Below, piece by piece: positions 25,708 through 36,773 of a stretch of 64,000 bases of DNA. The stretch covers positions 1 through 64,000 of the forward strand of contig JAYEJW010000243.1 in the NCBI GenBank assembly GCA_034716535.1, given 5' to 3'. The notes beneath the pieces were generated by a model that had not been told where the DNA came from, made no database searches, and saw only the letters and a list, made by a program, of their open reading frames with translations. Position 1 is the first letter of the stretch, and every line of letters begins with the position of its first letter. The position numbers and the translations under genes are program-made. The DNA comes from JAYEJW01 sp034716535 (GTDB lineage Bacteria; Pseudomonadota; Gammaproteobacteria; Chromatiales; Chromatiaceae).

Positions 25708-26770
25708 AACGTTCCATGAGGTAGCAGAGACAGTCCTGGCGGATGACGGCCTCGTTGCGGGTGAGCATGGAGGGCATAACCGGCAGCTTGAGGCGTAGCT
25801 CTCCGTCCACAAAGTGGAAGTAACGGTCGTTGACGTCGCGGCCTTGCTCGTCCCGCACATCCAGTCGGATTCCGTTGTTCCCGCCCAGCCGACCCAGAGG
25901 CGTGCCGCCGGGAAGCTCCCTGAAATTGAGCCGCTCCAGCTCGGGGGTGAAGAGGATGTCCGCGGCTTCCGGCGGGAATCCGAAGCTCACCTCTTCCGGC
26001 ACCTTCACCTGCGCCACGGTGTGGAAAAGGTCGATGTCGTGGAGTGCCACTGGATGCTCCGGCAGGGCCGATAGATGGAGGCAGGCGTTCAGGTACTCCC
26101 GGGCGTGCTCGGTGCCGTGCTTCTCTCCCACCTTGCCGCACTCCAGGGTCACTGCCGGACAGAGCTCGGCCATGGCTATGGACTGTACGCCCCGCGGGCG
26201 GATGAAGTAGACCACGGTGCGACTGAACAGGGTTGCGAGGTGGAGGTAGCGGTTGTCCAGCAGGTTCACGCATCCGTAGTGGGGGTTGCAGCCGGTGTTG
26301 TTGTGGATGTCCACGCTGGCGAAGACCCCGCGTCGGGACATGATGTTGACAACCTGCTGCATCAGCGTGTGCTCCGGGGTGTGAGGCAGCTCGGTGCCGG
26401 GCCATACGCGGTTGTAATCCGGTTGGCCCGGAAGGCGGCGCACGCCCGCCGCCGCTGCGGAGGTGTTGCCGATGAACAGGCTCAGGGCCCGCGGCAGGCG
26501 CAGCTCGCCGAAGCGCTCCAGGTACCCCTGCAACAGGGTGCGAATGCCCTCCCAACCTACGGTCTCGTTTCCGTGCATGAGTACGGAGACGAACAGGGGC
26601 GGCTCCCGTTCCCCCGGTAGGTGGATCAGGGTGGGGGCGCCGAGCCGTGTTTCCAGGTTCCGGGAGTCCGTCTCCAGGAGTCCGTCGGGGAGCGTGTGAA
26701 GTTCCTGCAGCATGATGTTCTGGGGTGTGCGGTGCTCGTGTCTTTCGAAGTTCCAGGCTATAGCGTCCAC
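25676..26770 (-). CDS. Succinylglutamate desuccinylase/aspartoacylase-like zinc hydrolase
   Basis: A 364-residue M14-like zinc hydrolase. The zinc ligands appear in MHGNETVG (His-x2-Glu) and DIHNNTG (His); CPAVTLECGKVGEKHGTEHAREYL carries the catalytic Glu region. Such enzymes cleave N-acyl amino acids or amide bonds of small molecules. GTG 26770 overlaps the last 13 bases of the glutamate-cysteine ligase-like gene, so the two are translationally coupled and probably work on the same small molecule. No other arginine-degradation (ast) genes are near, so a role as AstE is unlikely. Confidence 0.82.
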   Translation of the reverse strand: MDAIAWNFERHEHRTPQNIMLQELHTLPDGLLETDSRNLETRLGAPTLIHLPGEREPPLFVSVLMHGNETVGWEGIRTLLQGYLERFGELRLPRALSLFIGNTSAAAAGVRRLPGQPDYNRVWPGTELPHTPEHTLMQQVVNIMSRRGVFASVDIHNNTGCNPHYGCVNLLDNRYLHLATLFSRTVVYFIRPRGVQSIAMAELCPAVTLECGKVGEKHGTEHAREYLNACLHLSALPEHPVALHDIDLFHTVAQVKVPEEVSFGFPPEAADILFTPELERLNFRELPGGTPLGRLGGNNGIRLDVRDEQGRDVNDRYFHFVDGELRLKLPVMPSMLTRNEAVIRQDCLCYLMERFNDHLPPRSP

Positions 26771-28176
26771 TCATGCACGGGCCGGCCAGCCTGCTGACGC
26801 TCCAGATAGGCGCTGGTCAGCTCGGGCATCTCGGCTCCGTGACGCCCGACAAAGGCGCGCTGCCAGGCTGCGCCCGTCTGGCCGTTCTCCAGCCGACCGG
26901 CGATGATGCCCAGCCAATGGTCCGCTTCAGTGTCCATGATCCCGAGACCCAACAGGCCTCGGCGTGCCCGCGGCAACAGGTCTTCCTTCAGGATCTGGGC
27001 CAGGCCGGCGACGCGGCCATCGAGCCACTGGATCTCGGCCTGCAGGCCCGCGCGGGCGGCGGCGTAGAAGTTGTTCCTGGCAGTGGGGAAGGGGAGAGAC
27101 TGTTCCGGTGGCTCTTCCTCTCGCGCCAAGGAGTGGACGGCACCGAAATAGAAAGCGGCATTGGCAATCGCGTCGGCGACGGTGGGGCCGGCCGGCACCA
27201 CGCGGTGCTCGATGCGAAGATGGGGAGCGCCGGTATTGTCGAAGCCGATGAGTGGGCGGTTCCAGCGCCAAATCGTCCCATTGTGTAGTCGCAGGTGAGC
27301 TAGCCGTTCCGGGGGCTCGCCCATGACCTGCGGAAGCAGCACCGGATAGCGGACGAGATTCGCGCGGAAGCACTCGAGGATGGAGTGCTCGGCGTATCGG
27401 ATGCCGAAGTTGACGCGCTCCGAGAGGATCGAGCCGCCGACCGAGACCGCTTGTTCGAACAGCGGAATGCGGGTCTCGTCCCACAACTCGCAACCGAAGA
27501 GAAACGGGGAATTTGCGCTCACTCCCACCATGGGGGCGGCCAGGATCTTGGAGCAGTTGTAGACGCGCGCCGCCTCCCGCGCACCGACTTTGAGGTGGAT
27601 CTGGAACGAGGTGGCGGCCGACTCCAGCATCACGTCCTCCTGCTCCAGGTAGAGGCGGTCTTTGCCGCGGATCTCAAGCGAGAGTGGACGTCCCCGGCGC
27701 AGGTTGAGGATTTGCTCGTTCAAAGCCCGGTACCGCTTGCGCGGAGTCATGTGGTCGATCACCAGGTGCTCCGGGCGCACGGTCGGCAGGATACCGATCA
27801 TGGCGAGCTGCGTATTCAGTCCGGCCGCGGCCCGGTTGCAGCGGGCCCACGTGGATTCGAGCTCCTTGGCCAACCGGCTCAGGGCGTCGCCGCGAAGGGG
27901 CTGCGGCGTGCCGTTGATTTCCGCGTTGAAGGTGGCGAGCTCGGGCACGACGAGCGGGTCGTTCAGGCGCTCCAGGAAGGGTTCGATGACCGGGGCGGGA
28001 AGCATGTCCTGACCCACCAGCCAGGCCTCCAGCTCGAAGCCCCCGACCTCCGTGGTGCCGGCGAGGACGCCCTCCTCGAACCAGGTCTCAAGAAGCTTCG
28101 TCTCTTCACGCAGGCGTTCGTCGAACGCTGCGAAGTCGGCGTCGGTGAAACGGGCTGCCTCGATTTCCTGTCCCAT
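26758..28176 (-). CDS. Glutamate-cysteine ligase-like (GCS2-type) enzyme
   Basis: A 472-residue carboxylate-amine ligase of the glutamine-synthetase fold. Recognisable parts are the GGFELEAWLVGQDMLPAPV active-site strand (E-x-E-like), ELATFNAEINGTPQPL, ESAATSFQIHLKV, NSPFLFGCELWDETR, and PHLRIEHRVVPAGPTVADAIANAAFYFG. These fit the GCS2/GshA-like family that joins glutamate to cysteine or another amine. No gshB is adjacent; instead the gene overlaps an aspartoacylase-like hydrolase. It may be a true gamma-glutamylcysteine synthetase or an enzyme making another gamma-glutamyl or aminoacyl conjugate. Confidence 0.75.
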   Translation of the reverse strand: MGQEIEAARFTDADFAAFDERLREETKLLETWFEEGVLAGTTEVGGFELEAWLVGQDMLPAPVIEPFLERLNDPLVVPELATFNAEINGTPQPLRGDALSRLAKELESTWARCNRAAAGLNTQLAMIGILPTVRPEHLVIDHMTPRKRYRALNEQILNLRRGRPLSLEIRGKDRLYLEQEDVMLESAATSFQIHLKVGAREAARVYNCSKILAAPMVGVSANSPFLFGCELWDETRIPLFEQAVSVGGSILSERVNFGIRYAEHSILECFRANLVRYPVLLPQVMGEPPERLAHLRLHNGTIWRWNRPLIGFDNTGAPHLRIEHRVVPAGPTVADAIANAAFYFGAVHSLAREEEPPEQSLPFPTARNNFYAAARAGLQAEIQWLDGRVAGLAQILKEDLLPRARRGLLGLGIMDTEADHWLGIIAGRLENGQTGAAWQRAFVGRHGAEMPELTSAYLERQQAGRPVHEWTL

Positions 28177-28293
28177 CGGGAATGCTCGACAAACGATCGG
28201 TGATCAGCAACAGAGCCGTCAGGTTCCCCGCCCCCAGCACTGGAAGGGTGCGGCAAAGGACGGCAACCTCCGCGGCGCAAGGGCGCACCCTCA

Positions 28294-29010
28294 CTAGGAC
28301 GGGGGCTGAGACTCTCTCGGGGTCATGGGGCCGAAATCTCCCATATCCCCCTCAACCTTTAGCATTCTGTCTAACGCTTGTAAACGTGCCGGGGTGCCGA
28401 TATCGAACCAAAGCCCCGCGTGGTGCTCGCCATTCACCAGTCCCCGCTGCATGGCATCCCGTAGGAGGGGCGCGAGGGGAAAGGCGCCGCGGGCACAGTT
28501 GCGGAACAGCTCCGGGTGATAGATCCCGATACCGCTGAAGGTATATCGTGGGTTCCCCTGTGCGAGCACCTGCCCGTCATGGAGCGCGAAATCTCCCTCT
28601 GGATTGTGGAGCGGATTGTCCACCAGGACCAAGTGAGCCAGACGACCCTCGGAGATGCGCAGGCGTGAGACATCGATGTTGCTCCAGACGTCGCCGTTCA
28701 CCACCAGAAACGGATCGGGGCCAAGCAGGGGCAGGGCCCTGAATATGCCCCCGCCGGTCCCCAGGGCGCGGTCCTCGGGAGAATAGCGGATCTCTATATC
28801 CCAGCGGCTGCCGTCGCCGAGGGTCTCCTCGATTCGGTGACCGAGATGGGCGTGGTTGATCACGATTCTTCGGAAACCGGCCGCGCTCAGACGCTCGATC
28901 CGGTGAACGATAAGCGGCTTGTCGCCTACTCGGAGCAGGGGTTTGGGGGTTTGGTCGGTGAGCGGGCGCATGCGTTCGCCGCGCCCGGCGGCCAGGATCA
29001 TGGCGTTCAT
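28294..29010 (-). CDS. murU: N-acetylmuramate alpha-1-phosphate uridylyltransferase
   Basis: A 238-residue nucleotidyltransferase. The signature AMILAAGRGERMRPLTDQTPKPLL at the N-terminus, PEDRALGTGGGIFRALPLL, and the metal-binding VVNGDVW match MurU, which makes UDP-MurNAc in the cell-wall recycling shortcut found in pseudomonads and relatives. ATG 29010 gives the normal start; an ATG-less extension to 29037 adds nine residues. Its usual partner amgK is not beside it; the upstream gene is an HD-GYP protein. A general sugar-phosphate nucleotidyltransferase remains possible. Confidence 0.82.
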   Translation of the reverse strand: MNAMILAAGRGERMRPLTDQTPKPLLRVGDKPLIVHRIERLSAAGFRRIVINHAHLGHRIEETLGDGSRWDIEIRYSPEDRALGTGGGIFRALPLLGPDPFLVVNGDVWSNIDVSRLRISEGRLAHLVLVDNPLHNPEGDFALHDGQVLAQGNPRYTFSGIGIYHPELFRNCARGAFPLAPLLRDAMQRGLVNGEHHAGLWFDIGTPARLQALDRMLKVEGDMGDFGPMTPRESQPPS

Positions 29011-29120
29011 CGATCGGTCCGTGAGGCGGCTCTTCACCCGCCTACATCATCGGGGCGGCTACGGTTGTCAGTTCTTCGCTGGGAATCGAGCGGCGCGCGG
29101 GCAGGGACGGATCGCGCATG

Positions 29121-30428
29121 CTACGGCGAAATTTCCTTGAGGTAGTCGGGATTGCCGAGAACGCTCCGATCGATATTGCACTCGTCGGGTTGAAGAACTC
29201 TTGTGATCTTGAGCTTCTTATCGGGCTTCCCGGAGAAATCGGCAAGGTCCACGTAGTGTGGAGGCACGGTCCGGTGCTTGGCGTTCTTGAATACAAGCAC
29301 CAACGGGCGGAACTCGTTCTTCGGGTTGGTCCGGATGACCACACCAATTCTCCCGTCTGTGAGCTGTATGATGCTGCCGGGAGGGTATAGACCGAGCGCT
29401 CGGAGAAAAGTGGACACCAGTTCGCTGTCATAAAGGTCGCCGCTCGAGGATTGTAAGATCTTGATGGCCTCTATGGTGGTCCTGCGGTTGCTGTACACGC
29501 GGTCGCTGGTGACCGCATCGAATGTGTCCGCGACCCCGGCGATCCGCGTGAACAGATCCAGCTCATCTTCCTTCAGGCCGCAGGGGTAGCCTGATCCGTC
29601 CATCCGTTCGTGATGAGAGTACGCCACGTTGATCACCGAGCTGCTCGCTCCTTGTGAGGAGATGAGTATGTCCCGACCTTGCGCCGCGTGCATCTTTATG
29701 ATCTGAAACTCTTCTTGGGTCAGCCGTCCGGGCTTGTTCAGAACCTCCTCCGGCGCCCGAATCTTGCCCACGTCATGCAGCAGCCCGCCCATGCCCAACT
29801 GCTCAAGTCGTGTCTTCGGCATGCCGAGACGATGCCCGAGCAACATAGACAGGATCCCTACATTGATGCTGTGCCGAGAAGTGTACTCGTCTTTATCCCT
29901 AATGCTGCTCAGGAGCAGCATGGCGTCCGCGTTGCGGGTGATCTGGTCGGCGCAGGCCGTAACGACCTCCTTGACCGCGACCATATCGACAGTATGTCCA
30001 CCGCGAACATCGGTGATTAGGGTACGCACGAAGTCTGTGGTCTCACCGAAGGGGCGGCGAGCGGCTTCCACCGATTCGATAGCCTCTTTCACCGACCGAT
30101 GGGTGGGCATTCGCCGCGCCAAACTACGCAGGAGCCCCCCCAACTTACCCTTCCGGCGCGGGTCGGGCCCCCTCGGGCGAGGCTCGTTCGCGGCGGAGCT
30201 GATGCCTCGCGGCGGAGTGGGTTGCGTTAGCCTTGGCGTGCCGCCCTTCTCCGTGTCGACGTACACGTAAGAACAGGTCTCTTGGACGGCTTTGATGTCC
30301 TCGGTCGTCCTTAGGGGAAAGCCCTGAAATTGAAAGGGCGACTCCAACCAAGGACGGTCGAGCTCGCAGACGTACATGCCGATCTCGAGCTGCGAGACGG
30401 GCACCTTGATCCTATCGGCCGACGACAA
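29121..30428 (-). CDS. HD-GYP domain phosphohydrolase with DUF3391 N-terminus
   Basis: A 435-residue protein likely to hydrolyse cyclic di-GMP. Residues 1-130 are a DUF3391 domain (IKVPVSQLEIGMYVCELDRPWLESPF). The HD-GYP domain has HSINVGILSMLLGHRLG, LLHDVGKIRAPEEVLNKPGRLTQEEFQIIKMH, and the signature HHERMDGSGYPCGL followed by FTRIAGVADTFDAVTSDRVY. All catalytic His and Asp residues look intact. It has no membrane segment or receiver domain, so its input must come through DUF3391 or a partner. Confidence 0.92.
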   Translation of the reverse strand: MSSADRIKVPVSQLEIGMYVCELDRPWLESPFQFQGFPLRTTEDIKAVQETCSYVYVDTEKGGTPRLTQPTPPRGISSAANEPRPRGPDPRRKGKLGGLLRSLARRMPTHRSVKEAIESVEAARRPFGETTDFVRTLITDVRGGHTVDMVAVKEVVTACADQITRNADAMLLLSSIRDKDEYTSRHSINVGILSMLLGHRLGMPKTRLEQLGMGGLLHDVGKIRAPEEVLNKPGRLTQEEFQIIKMHAAQGRDILISSQGASSSVINVAYSHHERMDGSGYPCGLKEDELDLFTRIAGVADTFDAVTSDRVYSNRRTTIEAIKILQSSSGDLYDSELVSTFLRALGLYPPGSIIQLTDGRIGVVIRTNPKNEFRPLVLVFKNAKHRTVPPHYVDLADFSGKPDKKLKITRVLQPDECNIDRSVLGNPDYLKEISP

Positions 30429-30625
30429 GGTCCCTCTCCCGTGTCCCTATTTTCTCTCCGTGCGGCATTTCATCTGTGACTCCCGGCGAGCGGCTGCGTT
30501 GACGATCACGGCAGGGGCGTAAGTGCGAAGAAACAAAGAACACTATAGAAGAGATCAAAGACATCCGCGTTGTCGTTTTCGCGACCGTGACTGGCGAACA
30601 AGCGATCGCGGCAAGGATCCCTTTG

Positions 30626-31882
<1,257 letters not shown>

Positions 31883-32057
31883 GATGTATTTCTGAGGTTA
31901 TGACACGGGTTGATCTGTACGCCCCGCCAAAGGATGTGGTTCGAGGTGCGGGGCGGGGGGGTGGTGACTTTCTCTGAAGAGGGGCGCCCGGGCGGGCTCC
32001 CCAATGGGTTAGGTCAAACGCCAGGGGCGACGAATTCGGGCTAGCTCGCGGGTCCTG

Positions 32058-32384
32058 TCACAGGTTGCTGTCGATGAAGGCAGTGAGCTGCGATTTCGAA
32101 ACAGCGCCGACCTTGGTGGCCTCCACGTCGCCCTCCTTGAACAGCATCAGCGTCGGAATACCGCGGATACCGTAGCGCGGGGGGGTGTTGGGGTTCTCAT
32201 CGATGTTGAGCTTCGCCACCCTGATCTTGCCGTCGTACTCGTCTGCGATCTCGTCCAGTACCGGTGCGATCATCTTACAGGGGCCGCACCAGTCGGCCCA
32301 GTAGTCGACGAGTACCGGATCTGGGGATTGCAGGACTTCTTGTTCGAAGGAGTCATCCGTTACATGGATGATGCGTTCGCTCAC
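32058..32384 (-). CDS. trxA: Thioredoxin
   Basis: A 108-residue classical thioredoxin with WCGPCKM active site ([16 protein letters not shown]) and the cis-Pro in [11 protein letters not shown]. It reduces cytoplasmic protein disulfides. I set the start at GTG 32384 ([12 protein letters not shown]) because GGGAG lies just upstream and the length then fits TrxA exactly; the in-frame extension to 32570 is not protein-like. It is divergent from rhlB. Confidence 0.97.
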   Translation of the reverse strand: MSERIIHVTDDSFEQEVLQSPDPVLVDYWADWCGPCKMIAPVLDEIADEYDGKIRVAKLNIDENPNTPPRYGIRGIPTLMLFKEGDVEATKVGAVSKSQLTAFIDSNL

Positions 32385-32666
32385 TGAGATAGTCTCCCAT
32401 TGGGTTGGTTCTTGAGGGATGCAGGCTTGGCCTTTCGGGCACTCCGTGCATGGACGGAGAAGCAGGCGGGCGAATTGGCGTTGGAGTTTGCCCTTCGGTA
32501 AGATGCTATTTGAGCCAAGAATCCACAATTTTGCAAGTCCTCTGGTCACGGGAACCTCCGAATAACCCAATCTTGTGGTTTTTCAGAGTCGGGCATCCCC
32601 CCTGCCGAAGCAGGGTCCGAACGGGTCGGATCCTGCCGAGAGGACCTTTAATCGTTCCTCGTTTTC

Positions 32667-34070
32667 ATGACCCAGACACACCTCACCGACACGCGTTTCG
32701 ACTCCTTCGAGCTCGACGAGCGCATCCTCCAGGGACTCTCCGACGCAGGCTTTACTCACTGCACGCCCATACAGGCCGAGACTCTGCCGTTCGCGTTGGC
32801 CGGGCGCGACGTGGCCGGACAGGCCCAGACGGGAACCGGCAAGACCGCCGTTTTCCTCGTTGCCGCTTTGCAGCGGTTGCTCACACATGCCCCGCGACCG
32901 GAGCGTCGTGCGAACCAGCCGCGGGTGCTGATCGTGGCCCCCACTAGGGAGCTCGCGGTCCAGATCCACAGAGATACGGTGGTGCTCGCCAGGCACACCG
33001 GTTTCCGCCTCGGGCTCGTGTTTGGCGGCACGGGTTACCAACAGCAGCGCGACGACCTGGCGGCAGGGGTGGACCTCCTCATCGGTACGCCCGGACGGCT
33101 TATCGATTACTTCAAACAGCGGGTGTTCGACCTGCGGGAGGCCGAGGTGGTCGTGATCGACGAGGCGGACCGCATGTTCGACCTCGGCTTCATCAAGGAT
33201 ATCCGTTACCTGCTGCGCCGCATGCCGCCGCCGGAGAAGCGCCTCGGGATGCTGTTCTCGGCCACCCTGTCCTATCGAGTGACCGAGCTCGCCTACGAGC
33301 ACATGAACCATCCCCACCCGGTGGAGATCGAGCCGGATCAGGTGACCGCCGATCGGGTGACGCAGCGCTGCTACATGGTGGCGAACGACGAGAAGATTCC
33401 CCTGCTCATCGGGCTGCTGCGCGGCATCGAGAACGCCCGCGTGATCGTCTTTGCCAACACCAAGCGGGCGACCGAAGGCATTTGGGGCTACCTCGAAGGC
33501 AACGGACTGCGCGCAGCGGTGCTCTCCGGGGACGTCCCACAGAAGAAGCGCCTGCGGCTGCTCAAGCAGTTTCAGGAGGGAGAGCTGCCTATCCTGGTAG
33601 CCACCGACGTGGCGGCCCGGGGCCTGCATATCCCGGACGTGACCCACGTGGTCAACTTCGACCTGCCGGACGATGCGGAGGATTATGTCCATCGCATTGG
33701 CCGTACCGCCCGTGCCGGCGCAACGGGCGATGCCATCAGCTTCGTGTGCGAGACTTACGCCTTCTGCCTGCCGGATATCGAGGAGTTCATCGGTGCGAAG
33801 ATCCCGGTGGAGCCGGTGACCCCGGAGCTGCTTGCGGAGATCGATCCGCGGAACTTCGTGCGTACCGAGAGGCGGCCGCATCCCAAGGACAAGCGGCGAG
33901 GGCATGGTGTCGGGCACAAGTCCCACGGAAAGCCCTCCGCCGCCGGGAAAACCAAGGCGGAGAGCAAGGATGGTGACGCAGCGACCGCCAAGAAGCGGCG
34001 CCGCAGGCGCAGGCGCAGGCCGGACGAGACCGGCGGCGGTGGGGGCTCTGCAGCGGTGCCCCAGTCCTGA
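32667..34070 (+). CDS. rhlB: ATP-dependent RNA helicase RhlB
   Basis: A 467-residue DEAD-box helicase. Motifs: [84 protein letters not shown] and [10 protein letters not shown]. The highly basic tail ([19 protein letters not shown]) is RhlB-like. In E. coli RhlB feeds structured RNA to the RNA degradosome. Its position divergent from trxA-rho matches the E. coli locus. Confidence 0.94.
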   Translation: MTQTHLTDTRFDSFELDERILQGLSDAGFTHCTPIQAETLPFALAGRDVAGQAQTGTGKTAVFLVAALQRLLTHAPRPERRANQPRVLIVAPTRELAVQIHRDTVVLARHTGFRLGLVFGGTGYQQQRDDLAAGVDLLIGTPGRLIDYFKQRVFDLREAEVVVIDEADRMFDLGFIKDIRYLLRRMPPPEKRLGMLFSATLSYRVTELAYEHMNHPHPVEIEPDQVTADRVTQRCYMVANDEKIPLLIGLLRGIENARVIVFANTKRATEGIWGYLEGNGLRAAVLSGDVPQKKRLRLLKQFQEGELPILVATDVAARGLHIPDVTHVVNFDLPDDAEDYVHRIGRTARAGATGDAISFVCETYAFCLPDIEEFIGAKIPVEPVTPELLAEIDPRNFVRTERRPHPKDKRRGHGVGHKSHGKPSAAGKTKAESKDGDAATAKKRRRRRRRRPDETGGGGGSAAVPQS

Positions 34071-34120
34071 TCGTTCTCGCGCCCGTTTCGGCTTAATCGC
34101 ACAGAGGCGCCAGGATCTCT

Positions 34121-34786
34121 TCAGCAGGCCCGCAGCCCCGGCAGGAGATCCGCGAAGTGGTGGATGGAGGTGAACTCGCCCGTTTCCCGTGGTGGTGCCT
34201 TGGAGTCGGGTTCGAGCACCGCCAGCAGCCAGCGGAAGCCGTAGTCCCGCGCCGTGAGCAGCACCGCCTGGCTGTCGTCCACGAACAGTGTGCGCTCTCT
34301 GTCGAACGGCTCCACCGTTTGAACCCGGGGCCAGAAGTCGGCCGACTCCTTCGGGACCCGCAGGTCGTGGGCACAGATGATACGCTCGAAGTGTCCCGCC
34401 AGGCGCGTCTTCTCCATCTTCAGCGCGATGGACTTTTGATGCGCATTGGTTACGAGCACCCGGCGTTTTCCGCGGGCCGCGAGGGCCTCCAGGAAGTCCA
34501 CGACGTGGGGGTGGACCGCGATCAAGTGATTCACCTCCTCCTTTAGCAGCGCGATATCCAGCCCCAGCTCTCGGCTCCAGTGGTCGATGCAGTACCACTC
34601 CAACGTCCCCTCGCGCCCCTTGTACCGGGCGTAGAGCTCCGATCGCGCCTGTTCGACCGGCAGCCCCCGCGCCTCCGCGTAGCGCCGAGGCACGTGCTCG
34701 AGCCAGAAATGGTTGTCGAAGTGCAGGTCGAGCAGGGTGCCGTCCATATCCAGGAAGACGTTGTCGACGGCGTTCCAGTCGATCAT
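34121..34786 (-). CDS. yrfG: GMP/IMP nucleotidase (HAD family, YrfG)
   Basis: A 221-residue HAD hydrolase. Motif I is FLDMDGTLLDLHFDNHFWLEHVPRRYA, nearly diagnostic for YrfG; motif II is LVTNAHQKSIALKM and motif III/IV is KESADFWPRV with LFVDDSQAVL. It removes phosphate from purine 5'-nucleotides. It is divergent from nudE, as in E. coli. Confidence 0.93.
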   Translation of the reverse strand: MIDWNAVDNVFLDMDGTLLDLHFDNHFWLEHVPRRYAEARGLPVEQARSELYARYKGREGTLEWYCIDHWSRELGLDIALLKEEVNHLIAVHPHVVDFLEALAARGKRRVLVTNAHQKSIALKMEKTRLAGHFERIICAHDLRVPKESADFWPRVQTVEPFDRERTLFVDDSQAVLLTARDYGFRWLLAVLEPDSKAPPRETGEFTSIHHFADLLPGLRAC

Positions 34787-34982
34787 GGCGTGATTTGGCC
34801 TATGATGGTTCTAGACGAAGTTCCCGAGAGCATAACCAAGTCCTGATATCCGTGTCACAGAACGGGCCTGCAGAGGATCGCGTCGTGATCCGTGGATTCC
34901 ACCCTCGCCCAGGCCCTTTTCAGTGCAGAGAGGGGGATGCAGCACGCCTGCGGTGCAGTATCCTTTGATCGGAGGGCCTCGC

Positions 34983-35561
34983 GTGTCCGAAAAACCGAAA
35001 ATTCTCAGTCGCAAGCTCGTTGCTCAGACCGGTATCTTCAAGGTGGAGCAGGTCGATCTACAGTTCTCCAACGGCAACGAGCGCAGCTTCGAGCGTATCC
35101 TGGGCGGGCGGGGATCGGTGCTGATCGTGCCCATGCGGGATGCGGAGACGGTGCTCCTGATTCGGGAGTATGCCGCAGGCCTCGATCGGTACGAGCTCGG
35201 TCTGCCCAAGGGTATCGTGGAACCGGAGGAGAATCTGTTGGACGCCGCTCAGCGGGAGATCCGGGAGGAGGTCGGCTTCGGGGCGCGCGATCTGCGCCTG
35301 GTGCACAGTGTCTCGCTGGCACCTGGCTACATACAGCACCGTACGCACATCGTGCTGGCGCGGGAGCTGTTCCCGCAACGGGAGGAGGGCGACGAGCCGG
35401 AGCCCATCGAGGTCGTACCCTGGCGCCTGGACGAGGTGGATGCCTTGCTGGAGAGGGAGGATTTCAGTGAGGCGCGCTCAATCGCGGCCCTCTACCTTGT
35501 TCGGCGTTTTCTGGATCGCGAGTTGGGGAATTCCGGAATAGACGCCACCCCGCCGATTTAG
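34983..35561 (+). CDS. nudE: ADP-compounds hydrolase NudE (Nudix)
   Basis: A 192-residue Nudix hydrolase. The Nudix box G-x5-E-x7-REIREEVGF is complete (GIVEPEENLLDAAQ then REIREEVGF). The approach LIREYAAGLDRYELGLPKG is typical of NudE, which cleaves ADP-ribose, NADH and Ap3A. I take GTG 34983 (SEKPKILSRKLVAQT) as start because the preceding in-frame residues are unlike the family. It is divergent from yrfG. Confidence 0.93.
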   Translation: MSEKPKILSRKLVAQTGIFKVEQVDLQFSNGNERSFERILGGRGSVLIVPMRDAETVLLIREYAAGLDRYELGLPKGIVEPEENLLDAAQREIREEVGFGARDLRLVHSVSLAPGYIQHRTHIVLARELFPQREEGDEPEPIEVVPWRLDEVDALLEREDFSEARSIAALYLVRRFLDRELGNSGIDATPPI

Positions 35562-35679
35562 TCGAATAGCTGAATAGCGCGCGAGCGGCGCAGAATCACC
35601 GCCCTCGACGACTCGGGAACGCCCGCCGCGTTCGGGCCGGTCACGGAGGAAACGAGAGCATCAGTACTGGAGGCAAGGC

Positions 35680-36714
35680 ATGACCCGTTTTTCCGTGCTG
35701 TTGTCAGCGGTCTTAGCCGTCTGCTTGGTTTTACCGCCGACACCGGTTCGCGCTACTGTCGCGGATGACGACGCGATCTACAGTTTCGACGATTCCCCCC
35801 GGGAAGAGCCGCTGGTCTATCCGGACTGGTTCAACGACAGCTTTCTTGACCTGGGGGACGACCTGAAGGATGCCGCGGATGCCGGCAAGCAGGGACTCAT
35901 GGTCTACTTCGGTCAGCGTCGTTGCGCTTACTGCCACAAGCTCATGGACGTGAATTTCGGTCTGACCGATATCGTCGAATACACTCAGCGCCACTTCGAC
36001 ATTGTGCCCATCGATATTTGGGGCGTTGCGGAGGTCACCGATCTGGATGGCGACCTCTTGACGGAGCGCGACTACTCGCTGAAGAAGGGCACCAGCTTCA
36101 CCCCATCCATCGTCTTCTTCGACACCTCCGGCCGGGAGGCCCTGCGGTTGCGCGGCTACTACCCCCCCTACCAGTTTCGAGCCGCGCTGGAGTACGTGGC
36201 GGACGGCCACTATCAGCGCGAGTCCTTCCGCGACTACCTGGCTCGGGGGGAAGGGGGCATGGTCTTCGATTCCAGCGACCTCAACGACGAGGATTTCTTC
36301 GCTGCACCCCCGTTCAACCTGGATCGTAGTCGCTTCTCCAGTGAGCGGCCGCTGGCGGTGTTCTTCGAGCAAGGGGACTGTCACGCCTGCGATGTGCTGC
36401 ACGGCGAGGCCCTGCGCGAGTCCGCTATTTATCAGCACTTCGAGCAGTTCGATAACGTGCAGCTGAATATGTGGTCGGACACCCCGATCATTACGCCCCA
36501 GGGCGAGCGGACGACTGCCAGGGACTGGGCCGCGGCCCTGGGGTTGTTCTACGCGCCCTCGATCCTCTTTTTCGACGAAGGGGGACGCGAGATCCTGCGC
36601 GTGGACTCGGTCGTGCGCTTTTACCGCCTGGGCAACGTGCTCAACTATGTCGCCAGCCGCGCCTATCTGGAGGAGCCGAACTATCAGCGTTGGCGGGTTA
36701 CGCGGTCGCTCTAG
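35680..36714 (+). CDS. Periplasmic protein with two thioredoxin domains
   Basis: A 344-residue exported protein: signal peptide at residues 1-25 (LLSAVLAVCLVLPPTPVRA). The first thioredoxin-like domain (about 45-180) carries C82-A-Y-C85 and the cis-Pro FTPSIVFFD; the second (about 215-335) carries C234-H-A-C237 and YAPSILFFD. Both include the same WGVAEVTDLDG/MWSDTPIITPQG and ERDY/ARDW insert, so they arose by duplication. This kind of domain is found in SoxW-like or cytochrome c maturation thioredoxins of sulfur oxidisers. It probably reduces disulfides in the periplasm, but its partner is unknown; no sox or ccm genes are near. Confidence 0.82.
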   Translation: MTRFSVLLSAVLAVCLVLPPTPVRATVADDDAIYSFDDSPREEPLVYPDWFNDSFLDLGDDLKDAADAGKQGLMVYFGQRRCAYCHKLMDVNFGLTDIVEYTQRHFDIVPIDIWGVAEVTDLDGDLLTERDYSLKKGTSFTPSIVFFDTSGREALRLRGYYPPYQFRAALEYVADGHYQRESFRDYLARGEGGMVFDSSDLNDEDFFAAPPFNLDRSRFSSERPLAVFFEQGDCHACDVLHGEALRESAIYQHFEQFDNVQLNMWSDTPIITPQGERTTARDWAAALGLFYAPSILFFDEGGREILRVDSVVRFYRLGNVLNYVASRAYLEEPNYQRWRVTRSL

Positions 36715-36773
36715 CGGTTTATCGAAGCGCGGGAAAAATCCATCCTGGATTTCTCAGCGGTGCCCGGCCGACG

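Noticed and set aside
32583..34598. 671-codon minus-strand frame across rhlB and the yrfG region
   Set aside because: Antisense to rhlB and a different frame from yrfG; no recognisable domain.
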